55,061 nt of DNA from Stutzerimonas stutzeri TS44 (GTDB taxonomy: Bacteria > Pseudomonadota > Gammaproteobacteria > Pseudomonadales > Pseudomonadaceae). The notes under the pieces were generated by a model that worked only from the letters and a program-made list of their open reading frames with translations, was not told the origin of the DNA and made no database searches. Positions within the stretch are counted from its first letter, which is position 1. Each line of letters opens with the position of its first letter. Position numbers and translations under genes: made by a program. Positions 25,793 to 37,408 of this stretch are shown here, piece after piece. The stretch is taken from NCBI GenBank assembly GCA_000263395.1, contig AJXE01000024.1, positions 1 through 55,061 of the forward strand, read 5' to 3'.

Positions 25793-26812
25793 ATGCGTCG
25801 CGTGCCTGCTTTCGCGCTGGTGCTCGGCTTCGCCATGGGTGGCGTTGCGCCACAGTTCGGCGCTGCGCAAGAGCCGCAGCCGCCACAGCAGAAACCGGCG
25901 GACGAAGCCCCGACCACGCCACGATCAGCCGTGCAGCCGCGCAGCGCCGCGCTGGCCGAAGGCTTGCGCCGCCAGCTCGACCATGCCACGCAACTGCGGC
26001 TCGGCAGCGATGACGCCTTTCTTGCGCTCTGGCAGCCGGCGAATACGGCCGAGCCGCGCGGGGTGCTGATCATCGTGCCGAGCGAAGGCGAAACCGCGAA
26101 CTGGCCGCGCGTCGTCGCACCGCTTCGCCGCGCGCTCCCCGAGCATGGCTGGCATACCCTGAGCCTCACGCCCACCGATGCAATGACCGACCCGCTGGCG
26201 CGCCTGCCGGCGCCCGCGCAAGCTCCCACCCCGGCACCGACCGAGGACGCGGCTGAGCAGGATATGGATGCCGATACCGCGCAAGCCTCGGCACCCGCCA
26301 GCGCCGGCTATCTGCCCGAGCAGACCACTCCCGCCGATGACGAGCCGTCCGCGGAGCCAACGCCCGAGCAGGACACCGCGCCTGCGAGCCACGCCGAGCG
26401 CATGCAGGCGCGCCTCGCCGCCGCGGTCGAGCACGCACGGTCCGCGAAGCCGGCGAAGATCGTGCTCGTCGGCCACGGCACCGGGGCCTACTGGGCGAGC
26501 CAGTACCTGGCGCAGGTGCAACCCAAGGACATCCGCCAGCTGATCGTGATCGACCCGCACCGACCGGCATCGGCCGAACAGTCGCTGGAAGACCTGCTGT
26601 CGGCGCTACCGACCGCGGTGGGCGACTTCCATACCGTTCAACGGCCGGCGGCGCAGCGGCAGGCGCTGCAACGACGCAACGCGGCGCGCCGCGCCGGCCA
26701 TCCGGACTATCGTCAGGTCGCCTTGCCGACGCTGGCGGCCGATCGCGACGGCGCGCAGCAACAACTGGTGCGCCGCGTACGCGGTTGGCTGGATCGCCAG
26801 CCGCCGCGCTGA
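25793..26812 (+). CDS. DUF3530 family protein, secreted alpha/beta-hydrolase-like
   Basis: A 339-residue protein with a signal peptide (VPAFALVLGFAMGGVAPQ), a Pro/Ala/Glu-rich low-complexity stretch (about 120-200), and a C-terminal half containing KIVLVGHGTGAYWASQYLAQ, where the usual hydrolase Ser is replaced (GHGTG). This fits DUF3530, an uncharacterised periplasmic family common in Pseudomonas. GGAGAG is 5 bases before the ATG. It is divergent from the kinase and convergent with djlA (7-base gap). A function cannot be given; the missing Ser makes classical esterase activity doubtful. Confidence 0.75.
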   Translation: MRRVPAFALVLGFAMGGVAPQFGAAQEPQPPQQKPADEAPTTPRSAVQPRSAALAEGLRRQLDHATQLRLGSDDAFLALWQPANTAEPRGVLIIVPSEGETANWPRVVAPLRRALPEHGWHTLSLTPTDAMTDPLARLPAPAQAPTPAPTEDAAEQDMDADTAQASAPASAGYLPEQTTPADDEPSAEPTPEQDTAPASHAERMQARLAAAVEHARSAKPAKIVLVGHGTGAYWASQYLAQVQPKDIRQLIVIDPHRPASAEQSLEDLLSALPTAVGDFHTVQRPAAQRQALQRRNAARRAGHPDYRQVALPTLAADRDGAQQQLVRRVRGWLDRQPPR

Positions 26813-26819
26813 GGGGCGC

Positions 26820-27580
26820 TCAGCGAAAGCCGCGACGCTCGCGGATCAGCGTGTAGGCGCTATGCAATTCGCGCGTGCGCTCGGTGGCTTCACGCACAGC
26901 GGCCGGACTGGCGCCGGCGCCGGCCTGTTTGTCCGGGTGGTGCTTGCTGAGCAGGCGGCGATAGGCGCGCTTGATCGTCGCCGGATCGGCATCGTGGCGC
27001 ACACCGAGCAGGCGCAAGGCCTGTTCATAGGCGCCGCCGCGACTGGCCGGTGCCTCCTGGCCGCGTGCCGCAGCCTGATCGAGCGCGACCACCGCGGCAC
27101 TGTCCCAGCCCATCCACTTGCCCCAGAGCAGGATCAGCTCGTGCTCGCGCGTGCCCATCTGGCCGTTGGCCCGCGCCATGCGCCAGCAGGCTTCCAGCAA
27201 GCGAGCCGCCTCTTCGCGGCGCAGGCGGGCGAGCGGCGCACGCAAGGCCACGTCGCTTGCCTTACCGCGATAGAACGCCTCGATCGCCGCACGCTGCGCC
27301 GCACCGTCCAGACGCAGGCGGCGCATCTCCGCCCGCGCCGCCTGGATGTGCGCCTCGCTGACGCGCCCGCCGCTCTTGGCCAGGCGCCCGAGCAGGAAGA
27401 ACAGCAGCGCGTTGCCGCGCATCTCCTCGCGAACCGCCAGCCGTTCGCGCAGACCCGCCCATGAAGTCCAGCCGAAGCGGCGATCCAGCATCTGCCCGAG
27501 CAGTCCGCCAAGCAGCGCGCCGGGAATGCTCGCCAGCAGCCAGCCGATCAGCGCTCCCAGCGCGGTGAGCGGCCAGAACA

Positions 27581-27581
<1 letters not shown>
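26820..27581 (-). CDS. djlA: DjlA-type membrane-anchored DnaJ co-chaperone
   Basis: A 253-residue co-chaperone. One N-terminal membrane segment rich in Gly (LGALIGWLLASIPGALLGGL) is followed by a TerB-like helical domain (about 55-165) and a C-terminal J domain with the HPD motif in RLLSKHHPDKQAG, which stimulates DnaK. This is the DjlA order. The start overlaps the murU stop by one base, so it is the last gene of the amgK-murU-djlA unit. In E. coli the protein influences envelope stress signalling; that link is not shown here. Confidence 0.9.
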
Positions 27582-29265
<1,684 letters not shown>

Positions 29266-29393
29266 TGGGCGGTCTCCACGGCGCTAGCCGATAGGCGGGT
29301 CATGCTTTATTATCCAGCATCTTTTTCCGCCCATCGAGAGGCGTGCGGCCCAGCCGGACGATGGCTCGCCGCAAGCACGGACCCCAGAACAAG

Positions 29394-32150
29394 ATGGCAG
29401 TCAAATATCCCGCGTTTCGTAGAAAATTCCCTCTTCTAATGACTGGCGGCCTGCTGGCGATGCAACCGATGGCGGCCCCGACGCTCCTGGCTGCCGAGCA
29501 GTTCGCCTGTCAGCCTGGCGCCGGCAGTGGCTGGTCGTGCGCCACCAGCACCCCCAGCACCAAACTGCCGCCACGGCCGAACCAGGCCACAACCGATAGC
29601 GCCGAGGCGATCGCCGACAGCGATGGCAAAGTGGATACCGGCGCCAAGCTGGTGACTGAGAGCAAGGGCCGTGCCCTGGCCTCGCGCAGCGCCGACTACA
29701 GCCATCTGGACTGGGTGCCGCGCGAGCAGCTGACCGCCGCTCAGCTCGCCGAAACCGGCCCCTACTGCGCCGGCACCTACGTCGAACCCGAACGCCCGGG
29801 CAAGTTCGACGACACGCCGATGAGCGAAGCACCGACCTACGTTTCCGCCAAGGCGACCCGCTACGAGCAGGAACAGGAAGTCGCGACCCTGGCCGGTGAC
29901 GTCGTGTTGCGCCAGGGCAGCATGCAGGCCGAGGCCGACGAAGCGAGCCTGTACCAGCTGGAGAATCGCGGCGAACTCAATGGCAACGTTCGCCTGCGCG
30001 ACCGCAACGTGCTGATGGTCGGCGACCGTGCGGAAATCTTCCTCGACAACGGCGAAGCCAAGGTCGAAAACGCCGAATACGTGGTGCACTCCGGCAAGGT
30101 GCGCGGTAGCGCGCTGTACGCCAAGCGCGAGGAAACCGCGATCATCCGGCTCAAGGACGGCACCTACACCCGCTGCGAGCCAGGCGAGAACACCTGGAAC
30201 CTGAAGGGCAACAACGTCACCCTGAACCCGGCCACCGGCTTCGGCTCGGCCACCAACGTGACGCTGCGGGTCAAGGACATTCCGGTGTTCTACACACCGT
30301 ACATCTACTTCCCGATCGACGACCGCCGTCAGTCCGGCTTCCTCGCACCGAGCATCGGCTCCTCCAGCGACACCGGTCTGTCGCTGCAGACGCCCTACTA
30401 CTTCAACCTGGCGCCGAACTTCGACGCCACGCTCTACCCGCACCTGATGACCGATCGCGGCCTGCTGATGGAAGGTGAGTTCCGCTACCTGACCCGCAGC
30501 AGCGAGGGCCAGATCGGCGCCGCCTACCTGGACGACAGCGATGACGAGCGCGAACTGCAGTCGGAATACGAAGACCAGCGCTGGATGTACAACTGGCAGA
30601 ACCGCAGCGGCCTGGATTCGCGCCTGCTGGCCGAGGTCGACTACACCGACATCAGCGATCCGTATTACTTCCAGGACCTGGATACCAATCTGGGCATCGA
30701 TCAGCCGGATTTCCTCGACCAGCGCGGCACGCTGAGCTGGCGCGGCGACACCTTCACCGCCCGCCTCAACGTGCACGCCTACGAGGCGACCAGTGTCGTC
30801 GACACCACGCCGTACGAGCGCCTGCCGCAGCTGACACTGGACGGCAAGCTGCCCTTCCAGCCGGGCGGACTGAACTTCGCCTACAAGACCGAGTTCGTCA
30901 GCTTCCAGCGCGATCTGCGCAGCGGTAATTTCATCAACGAGGATGGCTTCCCAACGCCTTGGTATGACAACAACGTAAGCGGCCTCAACCGCGCCGAGGG
31001 CGAACGTATCCACCTGGAGCCGGGCGTCAGCCTGCCGCTGGACTGGAGCTGGGGCTTCGTCAAGCCATCGATCAAGTACGCCTATACGCAATACGATCTG
31101 GATCTGGACGGCAAAGGTTTGCGTGACCTGAGTCGACAGAATAAGCAGTTCGACGACTCCCCCGACCGCGGCGTACCGATCTTCAGCGTCGATTCGGGGC
31201 TGTATTTCGACCGCGACACCCAGTGGTTCGGCAAGGACTACCGCCAGACCCTCGAGCCGCGCCTGTTCTATCTCTATGTTCCGGAAGAAGATCAGGAAGA
31301 CATTCCGGTTTTCGACACCAGCGAAAGCAGCTTCAGCTACTCTTCGCTGTGGCGCGAGAACCACTTCTCCGGTCGCGACCGTATCGGGGACGCCAACCAG
31401 TTGTCCCTCGGCGTGACCAACCGCTGGATTGAGCCGGACGGTTTCGAGCGCCAGCGCTTCAGCATCGGCCAGACCTATTATTTCCGTGATCGTGACGTGC
31501 AACTGCCCGGCATGACCCTTGAAGATCGACCGGATGCGCAGAGCGATGTATCGCCCTACGCGCTCGAATACATGTATCGCTACAACCACGACTGGAACTT
31601 CACCTCGACCTTCAACTGGGATCCGGACGAGGGGCGTACCCGCTCCGGCAGCGCGATGTGGCACTACCAGCCGGCCGACAATCCGAACAAGATCGTCAAC
31701 ATCGGTTACCGCTACCGCAACGACACCATCCGTTACGATCAATCCAGTGGCAAATGGACGTATGGCGGCGACTTCGGAACCCCGGGCCAGGCGAACTACA
31801 TCAAGGACTACTACAAGATCAACCAGCATGACTTCTCGTTCATCTGGCCAGTGGTTCCGCAGTGGAGCGTCATCGGCCGCTGGCAGCACGACTACAGCCG
31901 CAGTCGCACGCTGGAAGCCTTCGGCGGCTTCGAGTACGACAGCTGCTGCTGGAAGCTGCGGCTGATCAACCGCTACTGGATCGACTACGACGAAACCGAC
32001 CTCAACCCCGACCTCAACGACGAGCCGGATACCGGCATCTTCCTGCAGATCGTGCTCAAGGGGCTGGGCGGCGTGGTCGGCAATGCGACCGAAACATTCC
32101 TCGACGAAGGCATCCAAGGCTACCGTGAACGTGAAGACCAAGCTTTCTGA
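29394..32150 (+). CDS. lptD: LPS-assembly outer-membrane protein LptD
   Basis: A 918-residue outer-membrane protein that, with lipoprotein LptE, inserts lipopolysaccharide into the outer leaflet. Signal peptide ([20 protein letters not shown]), a periplasmic OstA/LptA-like domain (about 130-270, with [20 protein letters not shown] and [15 protein letters not shown]), then the beta-barrel to the C-terminus. Cys in the N-terminal region (FACQ, WSCAT, PYCAGT) and CCWK late in the barrel fit the disulfides of the family. The start [15 protein letters not shown] resembles Pseudomonas LptD; the frame opens at 29343 with GTG, and the ribosome site is weak, so the start is not certain. surA overlaps its 3' end. 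Confidence 0.94.
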   Translation: MAVKYPAFRRKFPLLMTGGLLAMQPMAAPTLLAAEQFACQPGAGSGWSCATSTPSTKLPPRPNQATTDSAEAIADSDGKVDTGAKLVTESKGRALASRSADYSHLDWVPREQLTAAQLAETGPYCAGTYVEPERPGKFDDTPMSEAPTYVSAKATRYEQEQEVATLAGDVVLRQGSMQAEADEASLYQLENRGELNGNVRLRDRNVLMVGDRAEIFLDNGEAKVENAEYVVHSGKVRGSALYAKREETAIIRLKDGTYTRCEPGENTWNLKGNNVTLNPATGFGSATNVTLRVKDIPVFYTPYIYFPIDDRRQSGFLAPSIGSSSDTGLSLQTPYYFNLAPNFDATLYPHLMTDRGLLMEGEFRYLTRSSEGQIGAAYLDDSDDERELQSEYEDQRWMYNWQNRSGLDSRLLAEVDYTDISDPYYFQDLDTNLGIDQPDFLDQRGTLSWRGDTFTARLNVHAYEATSVVDTTPYERLPQLTLDGKLPFQPGGLNFAYKTEFVSFQRDLRSGNFINEDGFPTPWYDNNVSGLNRAEGERIHLEPGVSLPLDWSWGFVKPSIKYAYTQYDLDLDGKGLRDLSRQNKQFDDSPDRGVPIFSVDSGLYFDRDTQWFGKDYRQTLEPRLFYLYVPEEDQEDIPVFDTSESSFSYSSLWRENHFSGRDRIGDANQLSLGVTNRWIEPDGFERQRFSIGQTYYFRDRDVQLPGMTLEDRPDAQSDVSPYALEYMYRYNHDWNFTSTFNWDPDEGRTRSGSAMWHYQPADNPNKIVNIGYRYRNDTIRYDQSSGKWTYGGDFGTPGQANYIKDYYKINQHDFSFIWPVVPQWSVIGRWQHDYSRSRTLEAFGGFEYDSCCWKLRLINRYWIDYDETDLNPDLNDEPDTGIFLQIVLKGLGGVVGNATETFLDEGIQGYREREDQAF

Positions 32151-33438
32151 TTACCTGCGCCCGCTGCTGGTGGGTGCCGTGCTGCTAGGCAGTGCTGCCT
32201 GCATTCCTTTCGCAAGCGCCGAAGTGCAGCCGCTGGATCGCGTGGTCGCCATCGTCGACAACGACGTCATCATGCAGAGCCAGCTGCAACAGCGAGTCCG
32301 CGAGGTGCAGCAGACCATCGACAAGCGCGGCGCCGATGCACCGCCGATGGAGGTCCTGCAACAGCAGGTGCTCGAGCGGCTGATCACCGAGAACCTGCAA
32401 CTGCAGATCGGCGAGCGCTCGGGCATCCGTATCTCCGACGAGGAACTCAATCAGGCAATGGGCACCATCGCCCAGCGCAACAACATGACCCTCGAGCAGT
32501 TCCGCAGCGCCCTGACCACCGACGGCCTGAGCCTGGAGACGGCGCGCGAGCAGATCCGCCGCGAGATGATCATCAGCCGGGTGCGCCAGCGGCGGATCGC
32601 CGAACGCGTACAGGTTTCCGACCAAGAGGTGCGCAACTTCCTCGCCTCGGACCTGGGCAAGCTCCAGCTGTCCGAAGAGTACCGGCTGGCCAACATCCTC
32701 ATCGCGGTGCCCGAGGGCGCCGATTCGGCCACCATCCAGGCGGCCGAGCAGCGTGCCAATGAAACCTACGGGCAACTCCAGCAAGGCGTCAGCTTCGCCC
32801 AGTTGGCGGTCGCCCGCTCGGCCAGTGAAAATGCCCTGGAAGGCGGCGAGATGGGCTGGCGCAAGGCGGCCCAACTGCCGCCGCCGTTCGATAGCGAGGT
32901 GCGCGAACTGGCCGTGGGCGAGTTCACCCGTCCGGTGCGTACACCGCCGGGCTTCATCATTCTCAAGGTGCTGGAAAAGCGCGGTGGCGATACCCAGGTG
33001 CGCGACGAAGTGCATGTTCGCCACATCCTGATCAAGCCCAGCGCCATCCGTAGCAACGACGAAGCGCGCCTGCTGGTGCAGCGCCTGCGCGAGCGCATCG
33101 TCGCGGGCGAGAACTTCGCCGAGCTGGCGAAGAATTTCTCGGAAGATCCGGGCTCGGCCCTCAACGGCGGCGACCTCAACTGGATCGATCCTGCCGCGCT
33201 GGTGCCGGAGTTCCGTGAAGTCATGGCCAATACCGCCAGCGGCGAGCTGTCTCCGGCGTTCCAGTCGCCCTTCGGCTGGCACATCCTGGAAGTCCTGGGT
33301 CGTCGCGCCACCGACACCAGCGAAGAGTTCCGCGAGCAGCAGGCCCTGAACCTGCTGCGCAACCGCAAGTACGACGACGAATTGCAGACCTGGCTGCGTC
33401 AGATCCGCGACGAGGCGTACGTGGAAATCAAGCTGTAG
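32125..33438 (+). CDS. surA: Periplasmic peptidyl-prolyl isomerase / chaperone SurA
   Basis: A 437-residue chaperone for outer-membrane proteins, LptD included. Signal peptide ([20 protein letters not shown]), the SurA N-terminal domain ([18 protein letters not shown]), and two parvulin domains, the first around [16 protein letters not shown] and the second around [15 protein letters not shown] with [18 protein letters not shown]. The start is a GTG at 32125 (or the GTG at 32131), lying inside the lptD 3' end, so the two genes overlap by about 25 bases and are coupled. The stop codon TAG lies within a small inverted-repeat element. Confidence 0.93.
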   Translation: MNVKTKLSDYLRPLLVGAVLLGSAACIPFASAEVQPLDRVVAIVDNDVIMQSQLQQRVREVQQTIDKRGADAPPMEVLQQQVLERLITENLQLQIGERSGIRISDEELNQAMGTIAQRNNMTLEQFRSALTTDGLSLETAREQIRREMIISRVRQRRIAERVQVSDQEVRNFLASDLGKLQLSEEYRLANILIAVPEGADSATIQAAEQRANETYGQLQQGVSFAQLAVARSASENALEGGEMGWRKAAQLPPPFDSEVRELAVGEFTRPVRTPPGFIILKVLEKRGGDTQVRDEVHVRHILIKPSAIRSNDEARLLVQRLRERIVAGENFAELAKNFSEDPGSALNGGDLNWIDPAALVPEFREVMANTASGELSPAFQSPFGWHILEVLGRRATDTSEEFREQQALNLLRNRKYDDELQTWLRQIRDEAYVEIKL

Positions 33439-33506
33439 GGTGGATCGTGCTTTATCGATCCACCGGACGGAGTCAGGGTGGGTGTAAAACGCAACATCCA
33501 TCCTAC
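33435..33506. repeat. 72-bp inverted-repeat element at the surA 3' end
   Basis: The ends GTAGGGTGGAT and ATCCATCCTAC are inverted repeats with one mismatch. Inside, GGTGGATCG and CGATCCACC (33439-33464) form a perfect 9-base stem with an 8-base loop. The left end supplies the surA stop codon. It looks like a miniature dispersed repeat; the strong hairpin could also act in transcript ending, although no T-tract follows. Confidence 0.55.
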
Positions 33507-33577
33507 GCAGCTACCCAAGGGTGATGGACCAGCCGGTGCGTCACCCTTTTTTTGCGCCCTGTTTCTTCGAGGTTCCC

Positions 33578-34591
33578 ATGCCCCTTTCGCGCCCCTTCGC
33601 CCTAACGCCCGGAGAGCCTGCCGGCATCGGTCCGGACCTGTGTCTGCTGCTGGCATGCCAGGCCCAGCCACAGGTGCTGATCGCCATCGCCAGCCGCACC
33701 CTGCTGGCCGAACGCGCGGTGCAACTGGGACTGGACATCACGCTGCTCGAGGTCGGTCCCGGCGCCTGGCCGAGCGCACCGGCGCCGGCCGGCAGCCTGT
33801 ACGTCTGGGATACGCCGCTCGCCGTGCCGGTGACTGCCGGCCAGTTGGACGCGCGCAACGGCCGCTACGTGCTGGAAACCCTGACCCGCGCCGGTCGCGG
33901 CTGCCTCGAGGGTCACTTCGCCGGGATGATCACCGCACCCGTGCACAAGGGCGTGATCAACGAGGCGGGAATCGCGTTCTCCGGCCATACCGAATTTCTC
34001 GCCGAACTGACCCACACTGAACAGGTGGTGATGCTGCTCGCCACCCGAGGCCTGCGCGTGGCGCTGGTGACCACCCACCTGCCGCTCAAGGACGTCGCCG
34101 CAGCGATCACCGCCGAGCGGTTGGCGCGTGTCGCGCGCATCCTGCATGCCGATCTGGTCGGCAAGTTCGGCATTGCCCGGCCGCGCATCCTGGTCTGCGG
34201 GCTCAACCCGCATGCCGGTGAAGGCGGACACCTGGGTCGCGAGGAAATCGAGATCATCGAGCCGACGCTGCAGCGCCTGTGCGGCGAAGGGCTGGACCTG
34301 ATCGGCCCGCTGCCGGCCGATACGCTGTTCACCCCCAAGCACCTCGATCAATGCGACGCGGTGCTGGCGATGTATCACGACCAGGGCCTGCCGGTGCTCA
34401 AGTACAAGGGTTTCGGTGCCGCGGTCAATGTCACCCTCGGCCTGCCGATCGTGCGCACCTCGGTCGACCACGGTACCGCTTTGGACCTGGCCGGCACCGG
34501 TCGGATCGATACCGGCAGCCTGCAGGTGGCCCTGGAAACGGCCTACCGGATGACAGCAGCGGCAAGCGGCAAGCCTCAAGCTGCAAGTTGA
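33578..34591 (+). CDS. pdxA: 4-hydroxythreonine-4-phosphate dehydrogenase
   Basis: A 337-residue enzyme of pyridoxal phosphate synthesis. Seen: [13 protein letters not shown], the metal-binding His in [30 protein letters not shown] and [21 protein letters not shown] directly precedes the ATG; the frame is open 19 codons further upstream but the family start is at 33578. The last residues ([11 protein letters not shown]) are encoded by a REP-like repeat that has run into the 3' end of the gene, an odd tail not expected from the family. Confidence 0.94.
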   Translation: MPLSRPFALTPGEPAGIGPDLCLLLACQAQPQVLIAIASRTLLAERAVQLGLDITLLEVGPGAWPSAPAPAGSLYVWDTPLAVPVTAGQLDARNGRYVLETLTRAGRGCLEGHFAGMITAPVHKGVINEAGIAFSGHTEFLAELTHTEQVVMLLATRGLRVALVTTHLPLKDVAAAITAERLARVARILHADLVGKFGIARPRILVCGLNPHAGEGGHLGREEIEIIEPTLQRLCGEGLDLIGPLPADTLFTPKHLDQCDAVLAMYHDQGLPVLKYKGFGAAVNVTLGLPIVRTSVDHGTALDLAGTGRIDTGSLQVALETAYRMTAAASGKPQAAS

Positions 34592-34775
34592 AGAGCGGCG
34601 CGGGGTGGATAGCGCGTTTACAGCCACCGCAACTACACCGCGGATGAGAGCAACTGCACGTTAAAAGCAGCAAACCGGAGAAGGTGTCGCACCCTGGCTC
34701 ACCTGATAAGCTTCGCGACCTACATTTTTGCCTCATGCGCTTGCTCACCGCTTGCAGCTTGAGGCTTGCCGCTTG
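34563..34775. repeat. REP doublet (REPIN-like), copy A
   Basis: A 25-base sequence, CAAGCGGCAAG-N3-CAAGCTGCAAG, at 34563-34587 recurs as a perfect inverted copy at 34751-34775, with 163 bases between. The first copy codes for the pdxA C-terminus and the second ends one base before the GGAG-like ribosome site of rsmA. A related pair is at 39341-39423. Confidence 0.75.
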
Positions 34776-34786
34776 GAGCTGCTCTT

Positions 34787-35575
34787 ATGCACCAACACCG
34801 CGCCCGCAAGCGCTTCGGCCAGAATTTCCTGCATGATGCCGGCGTCATCCATCGCATCCTGCGCGCCATTCATCCCAAGGCGGGTGAACGGCTGGTGGAG
34901 ATCGGCCCCGGCCAAGGCGCACTCACCGAAGGCCTGCTCGACAGCGGTGCGCACCTGGACGTGGTCGAGCTGGACCTCGACCTGATCCCGATCCTGCAGA
35001 GCAAATTCGCCGGGCGCGACAATTTCACCCTGCACCAGGGCGATGCGCTGAAGTTCGACTTTTCCCGCCTGAGCCAGGAGCCGGCGAGCCTGCGCATCGT
35101 CGGCAATCTGCCCTACAACATCTCCACGCCGCTGATCTTCCACCTGCTCGAGCACGCCGGGCTGATCCGCGACATGCACTTCATGCTGCAGAAGGAAGTG
35201 GTCGAGCGCCTGGCCGCCGAGCCGGGCGGCGGTGACTGGGGCCGGCTGTCGATCATGGTGCAGTACCACTGCCGCGTGGAGCACCTGTTCAACGTCGGCC
35301 CGGGCGCGTTCAATCCGGCGCCCAAGGTCGACTCGGCGATCGTCCGTCTGGTGCCACACGAGACGCTGCCGCATCCGGCGCGCGACCACCGCCAGCTCGA
35401 ACGGGTGGTGCGCGAAGCCTTCAACCAGCGCCGCAAGACCCTGCGCAACACGCTCAAGGGTCTGCTCGATGCCCAAGACATCGAGGCCGCACAGGTCGAC
35501 GGCGGCCTGCGCCCCGAACAGCTCGATCTCGCGGCGTTCGTGCGCCTCTCCGATCAACTCGCGCTGCGCAGCTAG
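34787..35575 (+). CDS. rsmA: 16S rRNA adenine dimethyltransferase
   Basis: A 262-residue SAM-dependent enzyme (KsgA) that dimethylates two adjacent adenines near the 3' end of 16S rRNA. Seen: [13 protein letters not shown], the SAM-binding [13 protein letters not shown], and the catalytic [15 protein letters not shown]. The start at 34787 ([15 protein letters not shown]) matches the family. Its ribosome site GGAGC lies directly at the edge of a REP copy, so the repeat forms part of the leader. It precedes apaG-apaH, the classical pdxA-rsmA-apaGH order. Confidence 0.95.
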   Translation: MHQHRARKRFGQNFLHDAGVIHRILRAIHPKAGERLVEIGPGQGALTEGLLDSGAHLDVVELDLDLIPILQSKFAGRDNFTLHQGDALKFDFSRLSQEPASLRIVGNLPYNISTPLIFHLLEHAGLIRDMHFMLQKEVVERLAAEPGGGDWGRLSIMVQYHCRVEHLFNVGPGAFNPAPKVDSAIVRLVPHETLPHPARDHRQLERVVREAFNQRRKTLRNTLKGLLDAQDIEAAQVDGGLRPEQLDLAAFVRLSDQLALRS

Positions 35576-35598
35576 CGCCGCGCCTAGCGAGCCGAACC

Positions 35599-35982
35599 AT
35601 GCCCGAAGGCCACCGTTACCGCATCGACGTCAGCGTCACGCCCCACTATCTGGCCGAGCAGTCCGAGCCGGAACAAAACCGCTATGCCTTTGCCTACACA
35701 GTAACGATCGTAAACACTGGCGAGGTGGCAGCGCAGCTGCTGACGCGGCACTGGATCATCACCGATGGCGACGGCAAGGTTCAGGAAGTCCGTGGCGCCG
35801 GCGTCATCGGCGAGCAGCCGCTGATCGCCCCCGGCGCACGGCACGTCTACACCAGCGGCACCCTGCTGGCGACGCCGGTCGGCAGCATGCAGGGCAGCTA
35901 CGAAATGCGCGCCGAGGATGGCCACACTTTCACGGCCGCCATCGCGCCGTTCCGCCTCGCCGTACCCGGAGCACTGCATTGA
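35599..35982 (+). CDS. apaG: ApaG protein
   Basis: A 127-residue beta-sandwich protein (DUF525), found with apaH in many gammaproteobacteria; its biochemical role is not settled. Seen: [39 protein letters not shown] and [20 protein letters not shown], all conserved in the family. It starts 23 bases after rsmA, without a clear ribosome site, and its stop overlaps the apaH start. Confidence 0.93.
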   Translation: MPEGHRYRIDVSVTPHYLAEQSEPEQNRYAFAYTVTIVNTGEVAAQLLTRHWIITDGDGKVQEVRGAGVIGEQPLIAPGARHVYTSGTLLATPVGSMQGSYEMRAEDGHTFTAAIAPFRLAVPGALH

Positions 35983-36806
35983 CCACCTATGCTGTCGGCG
36001 ACCTGCAGGGTTGCCTCGAACCACTCAAGTGCCTGCTCGAACAGGTCGACTTCAGCCCCTCGCGCGACTGCCTGTGGCTGGCGGGCGACCTGGTCAATCG
36101 CGGCCCGCAATCGCTCGAGGCCCTGCGCTTCGTGCGTGATCTGGACGGCGCGGCCATCACCGTGCTGGGCAATCATGACCTGCATCTGCTGGCGATCGCG
36201 CATGACATCGAGCGCCTGCGCAAGTCCGACACGCTCAGCCCGATCCTCGACGCCCCCGACCGCGCCGACCTGATCGACTGGCTGCGCCGGCAGAAGCTGC
36301 TGCACTACGATGCCGGGCGCCACACCGCGATGGTGCACGCCGGCATTCCGCCGCAGTGGACGCTGGAAAAAGCCCTCAAGCGCGCCGCCGAAGTCGAACT
36401 GGCGCTGCAGGACGATGCGCTGCTGCTGCCGTTCCTCGACGGCATGTACGGCAACCTGCCCGCCAAGTGGAGCAAAGGCCTGCATGGCGTGCCACGCCTG
36501 CGCCTGATCACCAACTACCTGACCCGCATGCGCTTCTGCAAGGCCGACGGCACCCTGGAGCTGGAAAGCAAGGAAGGCCTGGACAGCGCACCGAAGGGCT
36601 ACGCGCCCTGGTTCAGCCACCCGCAGCGCAAGACCCGCAACGTCAAGCTGATCTTCGGTCACTGGGCGGCGCTGGAGGGCAACTGCGACGAGCCCGGGGT
36701 GTTCGCCCTGGATACCGGCTGCGTCTGGGGCAACGCCATGACTCTGATGAACCTCGGCAGCGAAGAACTCCTGCGCTGCGATTGCGACCACGGAACCGCA
36801 GCATGA
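35979..36806 (+). CDS. apaH: Bis(5'-nucleosyl)-tetraphosphatase, symmetrical
   Basis: A 275-residue metallophosphatase that cleaves Ap4A to two ADP and also removes Np4A caps from RNA in E. coli. Seen: [50 protein letters not shown] and [10 protein letters not shown], the full set of metal-binding motifs. There is no ATG at the family start; the only fitting start is TTG at 35979, which overlaps the apaG stop (TTGA) and has GGAG 7 bases upstream. glpE overlaps its stop. Confidence 0.94.
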   Translation: MTTYAVGDLQGCLEPLKCLLEQVDFSPSRDCLWLAGDLVNRGPQSLEALRFVRDLDGAAITVLGNHDLHLLAIAHDIERLRKSDTLSPILDAPDRADLIDWLRRQKLLHYDAGRHTAMVHAGIPPQWTLEKALKRAAEVELALQDDALLLPFLDGMYGNLPAKWSKGLHGVPRLRLITNYLTRMRFCKADGTLELESKEGLDSAPKGYAPWFSHPQRKTRNVKLIFGHWAALEGNCDEPGVFALDTGCVWGNAMTLMNLGSEELLRCDCDHGTAA

Positions 36807-37135
36807 CCGACTTCAAGCGCATTTCCCCCGAGACCGCCCAGCAGATGCGCGCCGCCGGCGCCGTGGTGGTCGATATCCGCGACCCGCACAGCTACGCCAG
36901 CGGCCACATCAGCGGCGCGACACATCTGGACAATCATTCGTTGCCGGACTTCATCGCCGCCGCCGACTTCGATCATCCGCTGATCGTCACCTGCTACCAC
37001 GGCCATTCGAGCCAGAGCGCCGCGGCCTATCTGGCCAACCAGGGGTTCTCCGACGTCTACAGCCTGGACGGCGGTTTCGAGCTCTGGCGCAGCCTATTCC
37101 CGCTGGACGTCGAGCGCGGCGACGAGTCCGCGTAA
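36803..37135 (+). CDS. glpE: Thiosulfate sulfurtransferase GlpE
   Basis: A 110-residue single-domain rhodanese that moves sulfane sulfur from thiosulfate to acceptors such as cyanide or thioredoxin. Seen: [18 protein letters not shown], the active-site loop TCYHGHSSQ with the catalytic Cys, and [11 protein letters not shown]. The ATG overlaps the apaH stop (ATGA). It is the last gene of the pdxA-to-glpE series; prkA follows after a gap of 273 bases, which should hold a promoter. Confidence 0.93.
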   Translation: MTDFKRISPETAQQMRAAGAVVVDIRDPHSYASGHISGATHLDNHSLPDFIAAADFDHPLIVTCYHGHSSQSAAAYLANQGFSDVYSLDGGFELWRSLFPLDVERGDESA

Positions 37136-37408
37136 AAATCCCTCCTCATACGGCCCAGCCGCGCCAGTCGCGGCCTCGGGGCATTCCGGCCCGCCCCCGT
37201 CCCGGGAAAATGTCACCCTCGCCCTTCACTGCGCCGAATCCGAACTATCCTTGAGTTCAGGCCATCCAAGAAATGAAAGCCGTACGCGGCTTCCAAAATC
37301 AGGTTTCGACCATTAGGTGTTCGGGGGAACTCCACTGGCCGCCCTTTCGGCCGGGCTCCAGGATGCCTGATGACAACGCCGGCTCCGTGCATCGACCGAG
37401 GTGAAGTC

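Noticed and set aside
29436..32141. A 901-residue open frame on the minus strand across lptD
   Set aside because: It is the antisense shadow of a GC-rich gene; the plus-strand frame is a clear LptD with signal peptide and domain motifs.
34592..34750. A possible small RNA or gene between the two REP copies
   Set aside because: No frame with a ribosome site, no clear promoter and no terminator are seen.
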